Notes: generated by a model from the sequence alone, not told the origin. A DNA stretch of 39,067 nucleotides from Sulfurovum sp. (GCA_027049035.1 JALTVI010000096.1:1-39067); one strand, 5' to 3'; positions 24,430-33,453 are shown, numbered from the stretch's first letter. Numbers and translations: made by a program.

Positions 24430-25767
24430 ATGCAAAAACGCTCTTTTTTCACCTTTTTTATCTTGCTGATACTCTCTGTATCCATTCAGGCAGACTATGT
24501 GCTCAAACCGAGCAAACGCCACCCAAGCCGTATTGACCATATGCCAAAAGGGATGGTTGCGGATATGAAGCGCATTCCGCAGGACCCCACCTACTACGCA
24601 AAGCAGCTCAAACCATGGCCAAAAGCGAAACAGAAACGTGCGGACGAAGCTTTCAACCGAAAATACTTCAAACCATGGAAGCTCCATAAACTCGACATTC
24701 CACTGAGAGATTTCGGCTGGGAAGTACGCTTCGTAACACGCAACAAAATCTACACCGCCGACAGGAAGCAGATTCCTGCTTCTGTCTACAAACGCTGGAT
24801 CGCAAACGCCAACTACAAGGCAAAGGATTCCAAACGATACCATGCCATCACCACCGAGCGCACCAATGTACACGCCCTGCCCACCACACAGGCGTTTTAT
24901 CTAGACCCGAGAAAACCGGGTGAGGGATTCCCGTTCAATTACAACCAGAACTCCGCACTCCATATGAACGTACCGCTTTATGTGTCTCACTTCTCCAAAG
25001 ACAGAAAGTGGGCCTTTGTGCGTGCCTCCTACGCCTTTGGCTGGGTAAAGGTCAGCGACATCGCCTTTGTCGATGAGAAGTTCATACGCCGATTCAAGAA
25101 CGGACGCTACGCCATGACCGTCAAGGACAACCTGCGTCTTTTCAATGAAAAAGGCAAACCTGTCAGTTTTGTCAAGCTGGGCACCCTCTTCCCCATAGCC
25201 AAAGACGGGGTACGCTACCTCGCCGCAGCCAGAAGCAGCAACGGACAGGCGCTTATCAAAAAGGTCCAGGTACGTACCAAGGGCATCATTGCCAAAAAGC
25301 CGCTGCCCTTCACACCTGAGAATGTCGCCAAGGTCGCCAGGGAATTCTACAATGAACCCTACGGCTGGGGCGGCGGATACGGGTGCCGTGACTGTTCGGC
25401 CACCACACGTGACTTCATGGGTGTCTTCGGCATCTTTCTTCGGCGCAACTCCAGCAAGCAGGCAAAGGACGGACAGTCCATCTATATCAAAGGCATTCCA
25501 AAAAATGCCAAAAAGAGGAAGATCATCCAGGAAGCCGAGCCGTTCCGGTCACTCCTCTATGTGCCCGGCCACATCGTCCTCTACCTTGGAGAATACAAGG
25601 GTGAGCCCGTCATCATGCACACCTACTGGGGCATACGCAAAAAAGACGGCAGCAAGCTCATTACGGGAAGGACCATCATCACCACTACCGAACCGGGCAA
25701 GGAGCGCAGAGATACCAAGCCCAGCAGCAGACTCATCAATACGCTCAAGACCATTGTGAAATTTTGA
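24430..25767 (+). CDS. Secreted SH3b/NlpC-P60-type peptidase
   Basis: 445 aa. A signal peptide (SFFTFFILLILSVSIQA) leads to an N-terminal helical region, then SH3b-like segments (HALPTTQAFYLDP, KWAFVRASYAFGWVKVSDIA, RYAMTVKDNLRLFNEKGKP), and a C-terminal NlpC/P60-like domain with YGWGGGYGCRDCSATTRDFM (Cys nucleophile in RDCSAT) and VPGHIVLYLGEYKGEPVIMH (His in GHIVLYLG). This matches larger cell-wall endopeptidases whose SH3b domains bind peptidoglycan. It is the second P60-type hydrolase in the window. ATG at 24430 is preferred over the GTG at 24427. It is alone in its transcription unit, 22 nt before rsmD. Confidence 0.88.
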   Translation: MQKRSFFTFFILLILSVSIQADYVLKPSKRHPSRIDHMPKGMVADMKRIPQDPTYYAKQLKPWPKAKQKRADEAFNRKYFKPWKLHKLDIPLRDFGWEVRFVTRNKIYTADRKQIPASVYKRWIANANYKAKDSKRYHAITTERTNVHALPTTQAFYLDPRKPGEGFPFNYNQNSALHMNVPLYVSHFSKDRKWAFVRASYAFGWVKVSDIAFVDEKFIRRFKNGRYAMTVKDNLRLFNEKGKPVSFVKLGTLFPIAKDGVRYLAAARSSNGQALIKKVQVRTKGIIAKKPLPFTPENVAKVAREFYNEPYGWGGGYGCRDCSATTRDFMGVFGIFLRRNSSKQAKDGQSIYIKGIPKNAKKRKIIQEAEPFRSLLYVPGHIVLYLGEYKGEPVIMHTYWGIRKKDGSKLITGRTIITTTEPGKERRDTKPSSRLINTLKTIVKF

Positions 25768-25789
25768 TGCTTTTGGGTAGAATATCGGC

Positions 25790-26407
25790 ATGAGAAACCA
25801 ACGCAGACACAAAGAGAAGATCAAGCTCTTCACCACCACCATCATTGCCGGGGAGTTCAAGGGCAAAACCATTGAAATTCCCGATATCTCCACAACACGA
25901 AGCTCCAAATCGATTTTGAGAGAGTCCTTTTTCAACACAGTGCAGTTCGAGATTATCGGCAAGAACTTCGTCGAAGTCTTTGCCGGAAGCGGCTCTGTCG
26001 GGCTTGAAGCACTCAGCAGAGGTGCCGCAGAGTGCTGGTTTATGGAGTACAACCGTATTGCGTTCCAGTCTTTGGAGAACAACATCAAACAGACCGACCC
26101 TAGCCGATGCCACGCCTTTTACGGAGACAGTTTCGAAAAATTCGCCGATGTCTACGCAATGGTCAAGCGAACGGGGGAGAAAACCTACTTCTACTTCGAT
26201 CCGCCCTTCTCTACCCGTGACGGAATGGATGATGTCTATGACAAAACACTTTCTCTCATCGAACAGATAGAGCCCGAAGTGTGCGAAATGGTCGCCGTTG
26301 AGCACATGACCAACCTTACGATGCCTGAAACCATCGGCGCCCTTGGCAAAGTCAAGAAGAAGAAGTTCGGCCGCAGTACCCTTACCTACTACACCCCTGC
26401 CTCCTGA
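25790..26407 (+). CDS. rsmD: 16S rRNA guanine-N2 methyltransferase RsmD
   Basis: 205 aa, typical RsmD length. RSSKSILRESFFNTVQ matches the RPT-x-x-x-RE-x-x-FN N-terminal signature (R-x-x-K variant). SAM motif I is FVEVFAGSGSVGLEALSRGA, and the catalytic motif IV is FYFDPPFSTRDG (DPPF), diagnostic of base N-methyltransferases that modify G966 in 16S rRNA. Cytosolic; acts on the 30S subunit. It starts 22 nt after the peptidase gene. In many genomes it neighbours coaD; not here. Confidence 0.9.
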   Translation: MRNQRRHKEKIKLFTTTIIAGEFKGKTIEIPDISTTRSSKSILRESFFNTVQFEIIGKNFVEVFAGSGSVGLEALSRGAAECWFMEYNRIAFQSLENNIKQTDPSRCHAFYGDSFEKFADVYAMVKRTGEKTYFYFDPPFSTRDGMDDVYDKTLSLIEQIEPEVCEMVAVEHMTNLTMPETIGALGKVKKKKFGRSTLTYYTPAS

Positions 26408-26482
26408 GCGAATCACTTCCATTTTATTTACATTCTCTCCTTAAGCATGCTATACTATAGAAAGCAGATATAAGGAGCTGAC

Positions 26483-26920
26483 ATGAATCATAACGAACAG
26501 ATGCAGCGCTACTATGAGCGCTGCGACATGGAACAGATCAAAGGCCGACTCAAGGAACTCTTGACTGAGGCTCAGCAAGAGGTGAAAGAGATAGAGGTAG
26601 AAGAGGTCGATCTTGAAAAGATGGTACTGATCGATGTACGCGAATCGGACGAGTTCTCTTCCGGCGTCATTCCGGCTAAAACAGTCTTCACCATCCCGAG
26701 AGGAAAACTTGAATTTGCCGTAGATGACACGCTGGTGGAGCTGAGTGACCATACCATCGTCTGTTACTGCCTTAAAGGGGCCAGAGGGCTGATGGCGGCG
26801 ATGATACTGAAAAAACTCGGTTTCAGGAACGTTGTCAACCTCAAAGGAGGCATCGAAGCATGGGTGCAAGCAGGCAAAAGCATCAAAAATTATCTGGGTC
26901 TGTTTACACTTGGTAAATGA
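26483..26920 (+). CDS. Rhodanese-like domain protein
   Basis: 145 aa. A charged, coiled N-terminal helix of about 45 residues precedes one rhodanese domain: MVLIDVRESDEFSSGVIPAK (D-V-R-E), active-site loop C96-LKGAR in VCYCLKGARG, and VVNLKGGIEAWVQAGK at the end. Single-domain rhodaneses transfer sulfane sulfur or act as cysteine-based carriers, fitting a sulfur-metabolising host, though that is general. AAGGAG lies before the ATG; TATACT at 26449-26454 could be a -10 box. No signal peptide, so probably cytosolic. Confidence 0.88.
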   Translation: MNHNEQMQRYYERCDMEQIKGRLKELLTEAQQEVKEIEVEEVDLEKMVLIDVRESDEFSSGVIPAKTVFTIPRGKLEFAVDDTLVELSDHTIVCYCLKGARGLMAAMILKKLGFRNVVNLKGGIEAWVQAGKSIKNYLGLFTLGK

Positions 26921-26927
26921 GATTTGC

Positions 26928-26933
26928 TATAAT
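26928..26933 (+). promoter_or_regulatory. Candidate -10 box for the NYN-LOTUS gene
   Basis: TATAAT sits 20 nt before the ATG at 26954. A weak -35, TTTACA (26903-26908), is 19 nt upstream, inside the end of the rhodanese gene. Confidence 0.45.
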
Positions 26934-26953
26934 GCTTCCAAAAAAGAAGTTTT

Positions 26954-27700
26954 ATGACAAAAAAAGAAGACCACATTGCCCTCTTTATCGACTGTGACAA
27001 CATTTCACACCGCTCGATAGAGGGTATCATCAACGAACTGAGCAAATACGGCGTGGTGAACATCCGCCAGGCGTACGGCAACTGGACCAAAGAGAACCTC
27101 AAGAACTGGGAAGACAAACTCCTGGAGTTTGCCATCAAGCCCATTCAGCAGTTCGACTACTCCAAGAACAAGAACGCTACCGACATTCTGATGACTATCG
27201 ACGCGATCGACCTGCTGCACACCAAAGATATTGACGCCTTTGCGTTCGCTACCAGCGACAGTGACTTTACACCTGTAGTAATGCGGGTACAGGCGGAGGG
27301 CATCAAAGTATTCGGTTTTGGTGAGAAGAAGACGCCAAAGCCATTTATGGCGGCCTGTTCCCAGTTCATCTTTACAGAAAACCTGATGGAGAACCATGAG
27401 GACGGTACGGCAGAAACACCGGTAGAGAAAGAGAAGAAGCGTAAAACCGGCAGGGAACTGCGTCAGGACAGCTGGCTGGTCAACCTGCTGCGTACCGCTG
27501 TAGAGCAGACTGCAGACGACTACGGCTGGGCGAACCTCTCCGAAGTCGGACAGTACATCAACAACAAATCCTCTTTTTCTCCACTGAACTACGGCTACAA
27601 GAAACTGAGTTCGCTCATCAAGGAGATAGACCTCTTCGATATCGCCTACGATGAGGTAAGCAAACAGATGAGCATTCGGGACAAACGCTGGAAGAGCTGA
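26954..27700 (+). CDS. NYN-domain putative ribonuclease with OST-HTH/LOTUS domain
   Basis: 248 aa. Residues 1-155 form a NYN (PIN-like, LabA/DUF88) domain: IALFIDCDNISHRSI with metal-binding D13 and D15, KNATDILMTIDAIDLL, and FAFATSDSDFTPVVMRVQAE, giving the usual acidic set. Residues about 165-248 are an OST-HTH/LOTUS domain (DSWLVNLLRTAVEQTADDYG, WANLSEVGQYI, NYGYKKLSSLIKEIDLFDIA), thought to bind RNA. The architecture suggests an RNA-targeting nuclease, cytosolic. Its stop overlaps the deaminase ATG by one base (TGATGG-type), implying coupling with a nucleoside deaminase. Confidence 0.88.
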   Translation: MTKKEDHIALFIDCDNISHRSIEGIINELSKYGVVNIRQAYGNWTKENLKNWEDKLLEFAIKPIQQFDYSKNKNATDILMTIDAIDLLHTKDIDAFAFATSDSDFTPVVMRVQAEGIKVFGFGEKKTPKPFMAACSQFIFTENLMENHEDGTAETPVEKEKKRKTGRELRQDSWLVNLLRTAVEQTADDYGWANLSEVGQYINNKSSFSPLNYGYKKLSSLIKEIDLFDIAYDEVSKQMSIRDKRWKS

Positions 27701-28161
27701 TGGATGCTTTCATGCGTGAAGCCTTCAAGGAAGCGCAAAAAGGTATAGAAGCAGGTGACGGCGGCCCGTTTGGTGCGGTCATTGTCAAAGAGGGAGAGAT
27801 CATCGCGCGCGGACACAACGAGGTCGTCAAACGTAAAGACCCAACCGCACATGCCGAAATGGTTGCTATTCGCAACGCTTCCGCCTATCTGAACGATTTT
27901 CGGCTGGAGGGCTGCACACTTTACGTAACCGGAGAGCCCTGCCCTATGTGTTTTTCTGCCATTCACTGGGCGCACATCGAGCGTGTCTACTACTGCAATA
28001 CCAAAGCACAGGCAGCCGCCATCGGCTTTGACGATTCGTTCATTACGGAGATCATTCTCGGCAAAAAACGCGACCCGATCCGCTTTGAGCATACGCCTTC
28101 CAAAGCATGTGAAATGCTCTTTACGCAGTGGTATGAAAATCCTGAAAAGATACCCTACTGA
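27700..28161 (+). CDS. Nucleoside/guanine deaminase family protein
   Basis: 153 aa. The zinc-binding cytidine-deaminase-fold signature is present: H51-A-E53 (PTAHAEMVAIRNA) and P-C81-P-M-C84 (GEPCPMCFSAIHWA). The C-terminal part (AAIGFDDSFITEIILGKKRD) and the EMLFTQWYENPEKIPY end resemble GuaD-type guanine deaminases more than TadA, which edits tRNA-Arg; TadA typically has a different C-terminus. The reaction is hydrolytic deamination of a purine base or nucleoside. It overlaps the NYN-LOTUS gene by one base and is probably translated with it. Confidence 0.85.
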   Translation: MDAFMREAFKEAQKGIEAGDGGPFGAVIVKEGEIIARGHNEVVKRKDPTAHAEMVAIRNASAYLNDFRLEGCTLYVTGEPCPMCFSAIHWAHIERVYYCNTKAQAAAIGFDDSFITEIILGKKRDPIRFEHTPSKACEMLFTQWYENPEKIPY

Positions 28162-28164
28162 TAT

Positions 28165-30228
28165 TTAGGCACTCTCTTTCTTTTTGCCCTTACGCTGTTC
28201 AGGTTCGACAAACTCACCTTTGATAAGCCCCGCTTCATAGAGAAACTGTGAGGGGGTATATTCCACCTTCTTGACCTTATCGTATTTGGCCAGAGAGAGG
28301 TAGAGTTTGTCTTTTGCGCGTGTCACAGCGACATAGAAGAGCCTGCGCTCCTCTTCGATGGAGCTCATCATCCTGCGGTTGGGAAAACGGCCGTCCACCA
28401 GATCGACCACATAGACCTCCGGAAACTCCAGACCCTTGCTCGCATGTACCGTTAGCAGGTTCACCCCTTCACCCTCACTCAACTCTCCGCCGCCAAGTAC
28501 CATAGCGTTGACAAATCGGCCAAGCTCTTTGTACTGCCGGCTCAGGTCCAGCAGCAGGCGTGCTTTTCTCTGAATGCGCTCTCTTGCCGTCTTCCTCTTC
28601 TCTTCATCGATCTCCCCTGTCTTCAGCCGGCCCCGCTGTGTCGCGAGTGTCTCCACAATCCCCTCGTAAAGTCTCGAACCGATAATTGTCTGCAGTGTCT
28701 TGGAGGGGGCTTCATACGGGTCGATATGCGCCATGAGGCGGTAGAACTTCTCAAAGAACTTCACCCCCTCCTGGGTAATCTTGGGGTGCTTGAGCAGCGG
28801 ATGGGCATAGACTTCGGCAGGAAGGTCAAGATGTCTGAAGCGTGTTGCAGAGCCTATCTCGAAATCGTCGTCAAAAAGCCCAAGCTGCACATTCTTTTTG
28901 GGGTTGAGCTTGGGTAGGTCGGTCTGTACGGGATGGAGTACGCCCTGACGGAAACTCCCTTTTCCGAAATGGACAAAACACTGGAACATCTCTTTGGAGA
29001 GCGCCGACCCGATACCGGATGCATATTCGAAAATATGAATGAAGGCCATCATATCTTTTGGATTGACCAGGAGCGAGAGCATATCAAGCAGGAACTTGAT
29101 CTCCTTGGCGTCAAAAAAGCTTGTACCGCCCTTTCGCTTACAGGTGATGCCAAGCTCCCGGAGACTCGCCTCGATGCCGTCCGCAGAGGAGTTGTTGCGA
29201 AAAATGACGGCAATATCGTTGTTAGGCACATGGGTATGTTTGATGGAATGGGCAATCGCCTGATACTGCTCGAAAAGGTCGTTGTAGATCAGCAGTTTCG
29301 GCGGGTGCGTCTTGCCGTGCCTGCCCACTTCGAGCTTCTTGGGGTAGATGCGTTCGTTCCGTTCGATGACACGGTTTGCCAGCGAAAGGATTGGGGCTGT
29401 GGAGCGGTAGTTGGTTTTGAGGGTAAAGACCTTTGCATCCGGGTATCGGGTACCAAAGGTGGCGATGTTCTCGATATTCGCACCATTGAAGGCGTAGATG
29501 CTCTGGTCGTAGTCACCTACACAGAAAAGTGATTTCGGTTTAAGGGTGTCGATAAGCGCACTCTGCAGGGTATTGGTATCCTGATACTCGTCTACGAGCA
29601 CTTCATCGAAAGGAATGTGATTCTCCTCCAGATGCGCCTTGATGCGCAGCAGCAGGTCGTTGAAAGAGGCGAACCCGTAAGTGATCTTCTCCTCTTCGAA
29701 AGACTCTACGATGTGCATGTAGGTATCCATCAGCACTTCATGTTCGGGGTACTTCTCCAGAAACCAGACATCGAAGCCATCCAGAGAAGCATTCTGGTAG
29801 AGCGAATACATCTCGTAGAGATAGGTTGCCGAAAATGGAGCAACATCGACGTTCATACGCTCGAAGTTGTGTTTTTCGTAGATGCTTCGAAAAAGGGTTT
29901 TCAGCTCTCCGGGCTGCTTGAGTGCAAGGTTAGGATGCAGCTCCTTGAGCCAGCGGTAGCTGACGGCATGAAAGGTGCCCGATTCGATCTTGGAGACCAC
30001 CTTTTTTGGGAAAAAACGCTCCAGTCTGGCGATCATCTCTCCCGCAGCCTTGTTGGTAAAGGTCAGCAACAGGATCTTCTGCGGCTCCACACCGCTGTTG
30101 AGCAGGTGGGCAATCCGTCCGACAATGGTTGATGTCTTTCCCGTTCCGGCACTGGCGATGATGAGATTGTGGCCCGGTGCGGCCGTGGCAGCACTCAGCT
30201 GCTCGTCATTGAGGGCTGAGAGCGGCAC
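28165..30228 (-). CDS. UvrD/Rep/PcrA-family ATP-dependent 3'-5' DNA helicase
   Basis: 687 aa, superfamily 1A. In order: Q motif LNDEQLSAA, Walker A ASAGTGKTSTI (K31), motif Ia LLTFTNKAAGEM, motif II VDEYQDTN, motif III SLFCVGDYDQSIYAFNGA, motif IV LKTNYRST, motif V NLLTVHASKGLEFPEVYVVD and motif VI RRLFYVAVTRAKDKLYL. It starts with GTG at 30228, directly after the TAA of the upstream gene (TAAGTG), hence coupled translation. Likely roles are replication restart, mismatch/nucleotide repair or displacement of proteins from DNA. Length and motifs are complete. Convergent with the deaminase gene, 3 nt apart. Confidence 0.92.
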   Translation of the reverse strand: MPLSALNDEQLSAATAAPGHNLIIASAGTGKTSTIVGRIAHLLNSGVEPQKILLLTFTNKAAGEMIARLERFFPKKVVSKIESGTFHAVSYRWLKELHPNLALKQPGELKTLFRSIYEKHNFERMNVDVAPFSATYLYEMYSLYQNASLDGFDVWFLEKYPEHEVLMDTYMHIVESFEEEKITYGFASFNDLLLRIKAHLEENHIPFDEVLVDEYQDTNTLQSALIDTLKPKSLFCVGDYDQSIYAFNGANIENIATFGTRYPDAKVFTLKTNYRSTAPILSLANRVIERNERIYPKKLEVGRHGKTHPPKLLIYNDLFEQYQAIAHSIKHTHVPNNDIAVIFRNNSSADGIEASLRELGITCKRKGGTSFFDAKEIKFLLDMLSLLVNPKDMMAFIHIFEYASGIGSALSKEMFQCFVHFGKGSFRQGVLHPVQTDLPKLNPKKNVQLGLFDDDFEIGSATRFRHLDLPAEVYAHPLLKHPKITQEGVKFFEKFYRLMAHIDPYEAPSKTLQTIIGSRLYEGIVETLATQRGRLKTGEIDEEKRKTARERIQRKARLLLDLSRQYKELGRFVNAMVLGGGELSEGEGVNLLTVHASKGLEFPEVYVVDLVDGRFPNRRMMSSIEEERRLFYVAVTRAKDKLYLSLAKYDKVKKVEYTPSQFLYEAGLIKGEFVEPEQRKGKKKESA

Positions 30229-30567
30229 TTATGCGTGACCGATAATGTAGTAGGTATTTTTGTTGTCGACTTTTTTCAGCTGCAGTTTGTACTTCTCTGC
30301 CCAGTGGTTTACCAGATCGGTAAACGCAGAGAGGTTGTCGGCGTTGGCATCCTCTTCGCACTTGATCTTCAGGTAGTCTTCGGAGTTTGACATGGCGATG
30401 TAGCCTTTTTCTACAGCAAGCGCATCGGCAAATGAGGGGATATGCGGCAGAAACTTCTGCATGCCGGGCGTGTTGTCGAGAATCGTGTTTACCTGTTTGA
30501 GCGTCTGCTCGGTGACAGCGTAGCCGAGCTGCTTGAGAAGTGCTTCGGGGGTCAGTTCAAGATGCAT
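30229..30567 (-). CDS. Small conserved-looking protein coupled to the helicase
   Basis: 112 aa, acidic, no signal peptide. ELTPEALLKQLGYAVTEQTL begins a helical N-terminus; the C-terminal half (DYLKIKCEEDANADNLSAFT to YYIIGHA) appears alpha/beta. Its TAA is followed immediately by the helicase GTG start, so the two are translated as a unit. I do not recognise the family; a helicase partner or regulator is possible from position alone. The GGAATTTTATGC region gives a usable ribosome binding site. Confidence 0.7.
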   Translation of the reverse strand: MHLELTPEALLKQLGYAVTEQTLKQVNTILDNTPGMQKFLPHIPSFADALAVEKGYIAMSNSEDYLKIKCEEDANADNLSAFTDLVNHWAEKYKLQLKKVDNKNTYYIIGHA

Positions 30568-30663
30568 AAAATTCCTTCAGTCGTGAGTGTTGAAATAGAA
30601 GAGGATTGTAGCAGATTTTTGTTTAGTATCGGGAGAAAAAGTGTGTGACGCCTTTGTACTAAG

Positions 30664-30827
30664 GTTTCACTCGATGGCGACAAAGGAGCACTCAACCCGT
30701 AGGGCGGCCAGCCTTCACGGCTTCGCATATGCTCCGACCGTTCCGGTTCCGAAGCTACAAAAGCAAAGCAGTTTGCTTTCGTTTTACGCTTCTCACATTT
30801 GCGACTGCCAGAGTGATCGAGTGAAAC
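30664..30827 (+). repeat. MITE-like element with 12 bp terminal inverted repeats, long form
   Basis: 164 bp bounded by GTTTCACTCGAT (30664-30675) and ATCGAGTGAAAC (30816-30827). The first ~45 and last ~28 bases match the 82 bp copy at 20926-21007 in reverse orientation. The middle adds about 80 bp with small hairpin potential (for example GGCCAGCC, TTCCGGTTCCGAA). The apparent reading frame inside (MATKEHSTRRAASLHGF...) is a by-product of the element, not a gene. Confidence 0.75.
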
Positions 30828-30855
30828 CCAATATCTGATCTCACCTTAACGAAGG

Positions 30856-31452
30856 CTAAAAGAGGGTCTCTTTTGGTCTGTCAATCTTTTCAATCAGCTC
30901 TTTGTAGTGTTCAACATTCTGGAACGCTTTTTCATATCGCCAGCGCAGTACGAATTCTATAATGTCGTTTTTAAGACCCGGATCGAGCGTCTCCGCCTTG
31001 CCGAAGTAGCCAAGCGAAATGTTTTTGGCTTTTTTCTTTCCCGTTTTGTCCGGCTCATAGGTAATGGCGATCACCTGAATATATTTGCCTTCCCTCACCT
31101 GACCGAAATCCTCCTCTTTCAATCCGATGCCTGAAAGGTTCATCGCCTTATAGTCAAAAATATGATTGAAGTCCGGAGATTTTTCAAAAATTTTGAGCTT
31201 CTCGAAAAGTGTTTTTACACGGTCGATGTTCTCCTGCCGAACCGTTTCGAACGAAACTTTTGCAGCAGGTTTCGGGATGGTATTTGCAGCGGGTTTAACG
31301 GTTTTTTGAGGTACCGGTACGGCAACAGTCTTCTCTGACGCAACCTCGGCTTTCGTTTCCGGTTCCGTCGCTTTCGGCTGCGCCTTTTTTTGCTCCAGCT
31401 TCTCTTCCAGCTTGCTGGTAAGTGCCCGGAGCTTCTCCAAACTGCTTGACAT
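30856..31452 (-). CDS. Uncharacterised cytosolic protein with coiled N-terminus
   Basis: 198 aa. Residues 1-75 are a Lys/Glu/Ala/Pro-rich, low-complexity coiled and linker segment (LRALTSKLEEKLEQKKAQPK, VPVPQKTVKPAANTIPKPAA). Residues 78-198 look folded: RVKTLFEKLKIFEKSPDFNH, IFDYKAMNLSGIGLKEEDFG, YIQVIAITYEPDKTGKKKAK, FVLRWRYEKAFQNVEHYKEL. No enzyme motif or membrane segment. GGAAGGGAA precedes the ATG. It is alone between a family B repeat and the murA promoter region. Function unknown. Confidence 0.75.
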   Translation of the reverse strand: MSSSLEKLRALTSKLEEKLEQKKAQPKATEPETKAEVASEKTVAVPVPQKTVKPAANTIPKPAAKVSFETVRQENIDRVKTLFEKLKIFEKSPDFNHIFDYKAMNLSGIGLKEEDFGQVREGKYIQVIAITYEPDKTGKKKAKNISLGYFGKAETLDPGLKNDIIEFVLRWRYEKAFQNVEHYKELIEKIDRPKETLF

Positions 31453-31672
31453 TTTTTCCCTTCCGTACGGGCTTTCCGTGCCCAGAAAATAAATATTAGA
31501 AAATATAGTACACCACTTTTTCTAATACTTACTTTAAAACCATACTGAATAATATGAATTTTTTCTATTTTTTAATGTTAAATGTATATTTATTTATATT
31601 ATTTAATATCCATGCTCCCTTTAAATGATGTTTGGATAAAATCCACCATCGATATATTTATAGTTAGGATTC

Positions 31673-32944
31673 ATGATGGATTATCTTCAGATCAACGGCG
31701 GGAAAAAACTGAGCGGCAGCATCACAATCAGCGGAGCGAAGAATGCCGCCCTCCCCGTTATTGCAGCCACCATACTGAGTGACAAACCGGTCACCCTCAC
31801 CAACCTTCCCAATGTCGTTGACATTCGTACTCTCCTCAAGCTGTTGACAATGCTTGGCGGGAACGTGACACACGAAGATACCGTAGCCTACATTGACAAC
31901 AGTTCCATCAACTCACATAAGGCTGTCTATGAGATTGTTTCACAAATGCGTGCTTCCATTCTGGTGCTTGGTCCGCTGCTTGCCCGTTTTGGTGAGTGTG
32001 AAGTGAGCCTTCCCGGCGGCTGCGCCATCGGACAGCGCCCTATCGATCTGCACCTCAAGGCGCTTGAAGCGATGGGCGCACAAATAGAGATAAAAAGCGG
32101 ATATGTCCATGCCGTCGCGCCGGAAGGTCTCAAGGGCGCAAAGATCATCTTCGACAAGATCACGGTCGGTGGAACGGAAAATACACTGATGGCCGCTGCA
32201 CTTGCAAAGGGTACAACCACCATCATCAATGCAGCCAAAGAGCCTGAGATCGTCCAGCTTTGCGACATGCTTGCCTCTGCAGGTGTCCTCATAGAGGGTA
32301 TTGGTACCAGTGAACTGACCATAGAGGGAACAGGCGGCGCACCGCTTGCGTTCCCAAGGACAGAGATCATCCCGGACCGTATCGAGGCAGGTACCTACCT
32401 CTGCGCCGGTGCCATCACCAACTCCTCCATTACGCTCAACAAGGTCAATGCGGAGCATATCCGTGCCTCTCTGGACAAGCTTGAGTCAATGGGCTTTGGC
32501 TTTGATATCGACAATGACAGCATTACCATCCACCCGGCTGAAACCATCAAACCGGTCAATCTCATCACGGTAGAGTATCCCGGCTTCCCTACCGATATGC
32601 AGGCGCAGTTCATGGCCGTTGCCACACTTGCAGAAGGGGAAAGCCTCATTGAAGAGCGCCTCTTTGAAAACCGTTTCATGCATGTGAGCGAACTCAACCG
32701 TCTCGGTGCCGATATCTGGCTCAAAGGGAGTACTGCCGCGGTCAAAGGGGTTGAAAAACTCTACGGTGCCGATGTGATGGCAACCGATCTGCGTGCCTCT
32801 TCGGCACTGGTACTTGCCGGACTGGTTGCCGAGGGTACCACAAATGTCCGCCGTATCTATCACCTTGACAGGGGATACGACAACCTCGAGGGCAAGCTGG
32901 CGGCACTTGGTGCCGACATCGTCCGTAAAAAAGAGCAGAAGTAA
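31673..32944 (+). CDS. murA: UDP-N-acetylglucosamine 1-carboxyvinyltransferase MurA
   Basis: 423 aa, the standard MurA length. It catalyses the first committed step of peptidoglycan synthesis, transferring enolpyruvate from PEP to UDP-GlcNAc in the cytosol. Visible signatures: [20 protein letters not shown] (substrate-binding Lys in GAKNA), the fosfomycin-target loop [20 protein letters not shown] with C117, [17 protein letters not shown], and [14 protein letters not shown]. The preceding 220 bp (31453-31672) are AT-rich, hold no gene and contain TAAAAT at about 31632 as a weak -10. CYTH gene follows 6 nt after the stop. Confidence 0.95.
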   Translation: MMDYLQINGGKKLSGSITISGAKNAALPVIAATILSDKPVTLTNLPNVVDIRTLLKLLTMLGGNVTHEDTVAYIDNSSINSHKAVYEIVSQMRASILVLGPLLARFGECEVSLPGGCAIGQRPIDLHLKALEAMGAQIEIKSGYVHAVAPEGLKGAKIIFDKITVGGTENTLMAAALAKGTTTIINAAKEPEIVQLCDMLASAGVLIEGIGTSELTIEGTGGAPLAFPRTEIIPDRIEAGTYLCAGAITNSSITLNKVNAEHIRASLDKLESMGFGFDIDNDSITIHPAETIKPVNLITVEYPGFPTDMQAQFMAVATLAEGESLIEERLFENRFMHVSELNRLGADIWLKGSTAAVKGVEKLYGADVMATDLRASSALVLAGLVAEGTTNVRRIYHLDRGYDNLEGKLAALGADIVRKKEQK

Positions 32945-32950
32945 TCTCCT

Positions 32951-33412
32951 ATGGCTCTGGAGATAGAACGCAAGTTTCTTGTCGACACTTCCCGGCTCCC
33001 TTCCCTCCCTAAACCCTACACCATCAAACAGGGCTACATCGCCGCCTATAATGCAACTGTCCGTGTACGCATCCGGGACAAAGAGGCTTTTCTTACACTT
33101 AAAGGTTTGACTACAGGTGTAAGCCGCTCGGAGTTCGAGTACCCTATTCCCCTCACCGATGCCGAAGCGATGCTCTCCCAGCTTTGTGAAAGACCCTACA
33201 TCGACAAAAAGCGTTATCTGCTTGAACATGCCGGCCATACCTGGGAACTCGATATCTTTGAAGGGGAGAACGAGGGACTGGTTATTGCCGAAATCGAACT
33301 TTCCAGTGAAGAGGAAGCGTTTGAAAAACCGGAGTGGGTGACAACAGAGGTCTCGGACGATCCACGCTACCGTAATGCCTACCTTGTGAAGAAGCCGTTC
33401 AAGAGTTGGTAA
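32951..33412 (+). CDS. CYTH-domain protein (inorganic triphosphatase-like)
   Basis: 153 aa. It begins LEIERKFLVDTSRLPSLP, the ExExK signature of CYTH (triphosphate tunnel) enzymes. Further tunnel residues appear in ATVRVRIRDKEAFLTLKG and RSEFEYPIPL, and in WELDIFEGENEGLVIAEIEL. CYTH proteins of this small type hydrolyse tripolyphosphate or related substrates with metal; some have other roles. Cytosolic. It begins 6 nt after murA on the same strand and is probably co-transcribed. Confidence 0.88.
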   Translation: MALEIERKFLVDTSRLPSLPKPYTIKQGYIAAYNATVRVRIRDKEAFLTLKGLTTGVSRSEFEYPIPLTDAEAMLSQLCERPYIDKKRYLLEHAGHTWELDIFEGENEGLVIAEIELSSEEEAFEKPEWVTTEVSDDPRYRNAYLVKKPFKSW

Positions 33413-33453
33413 CGGTCATTGGTAACTGGTGTATTGGTTATTGACTTTTTGCT

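Noticed and set aside
30641-30838. 65-codon frame reading MATKEHSTRRAAS in the long repeat
   Set aside because: It follows from the repeat sequence; the short copy gives a similar aborted frame on the other strand, and no ribosome binding site is present.
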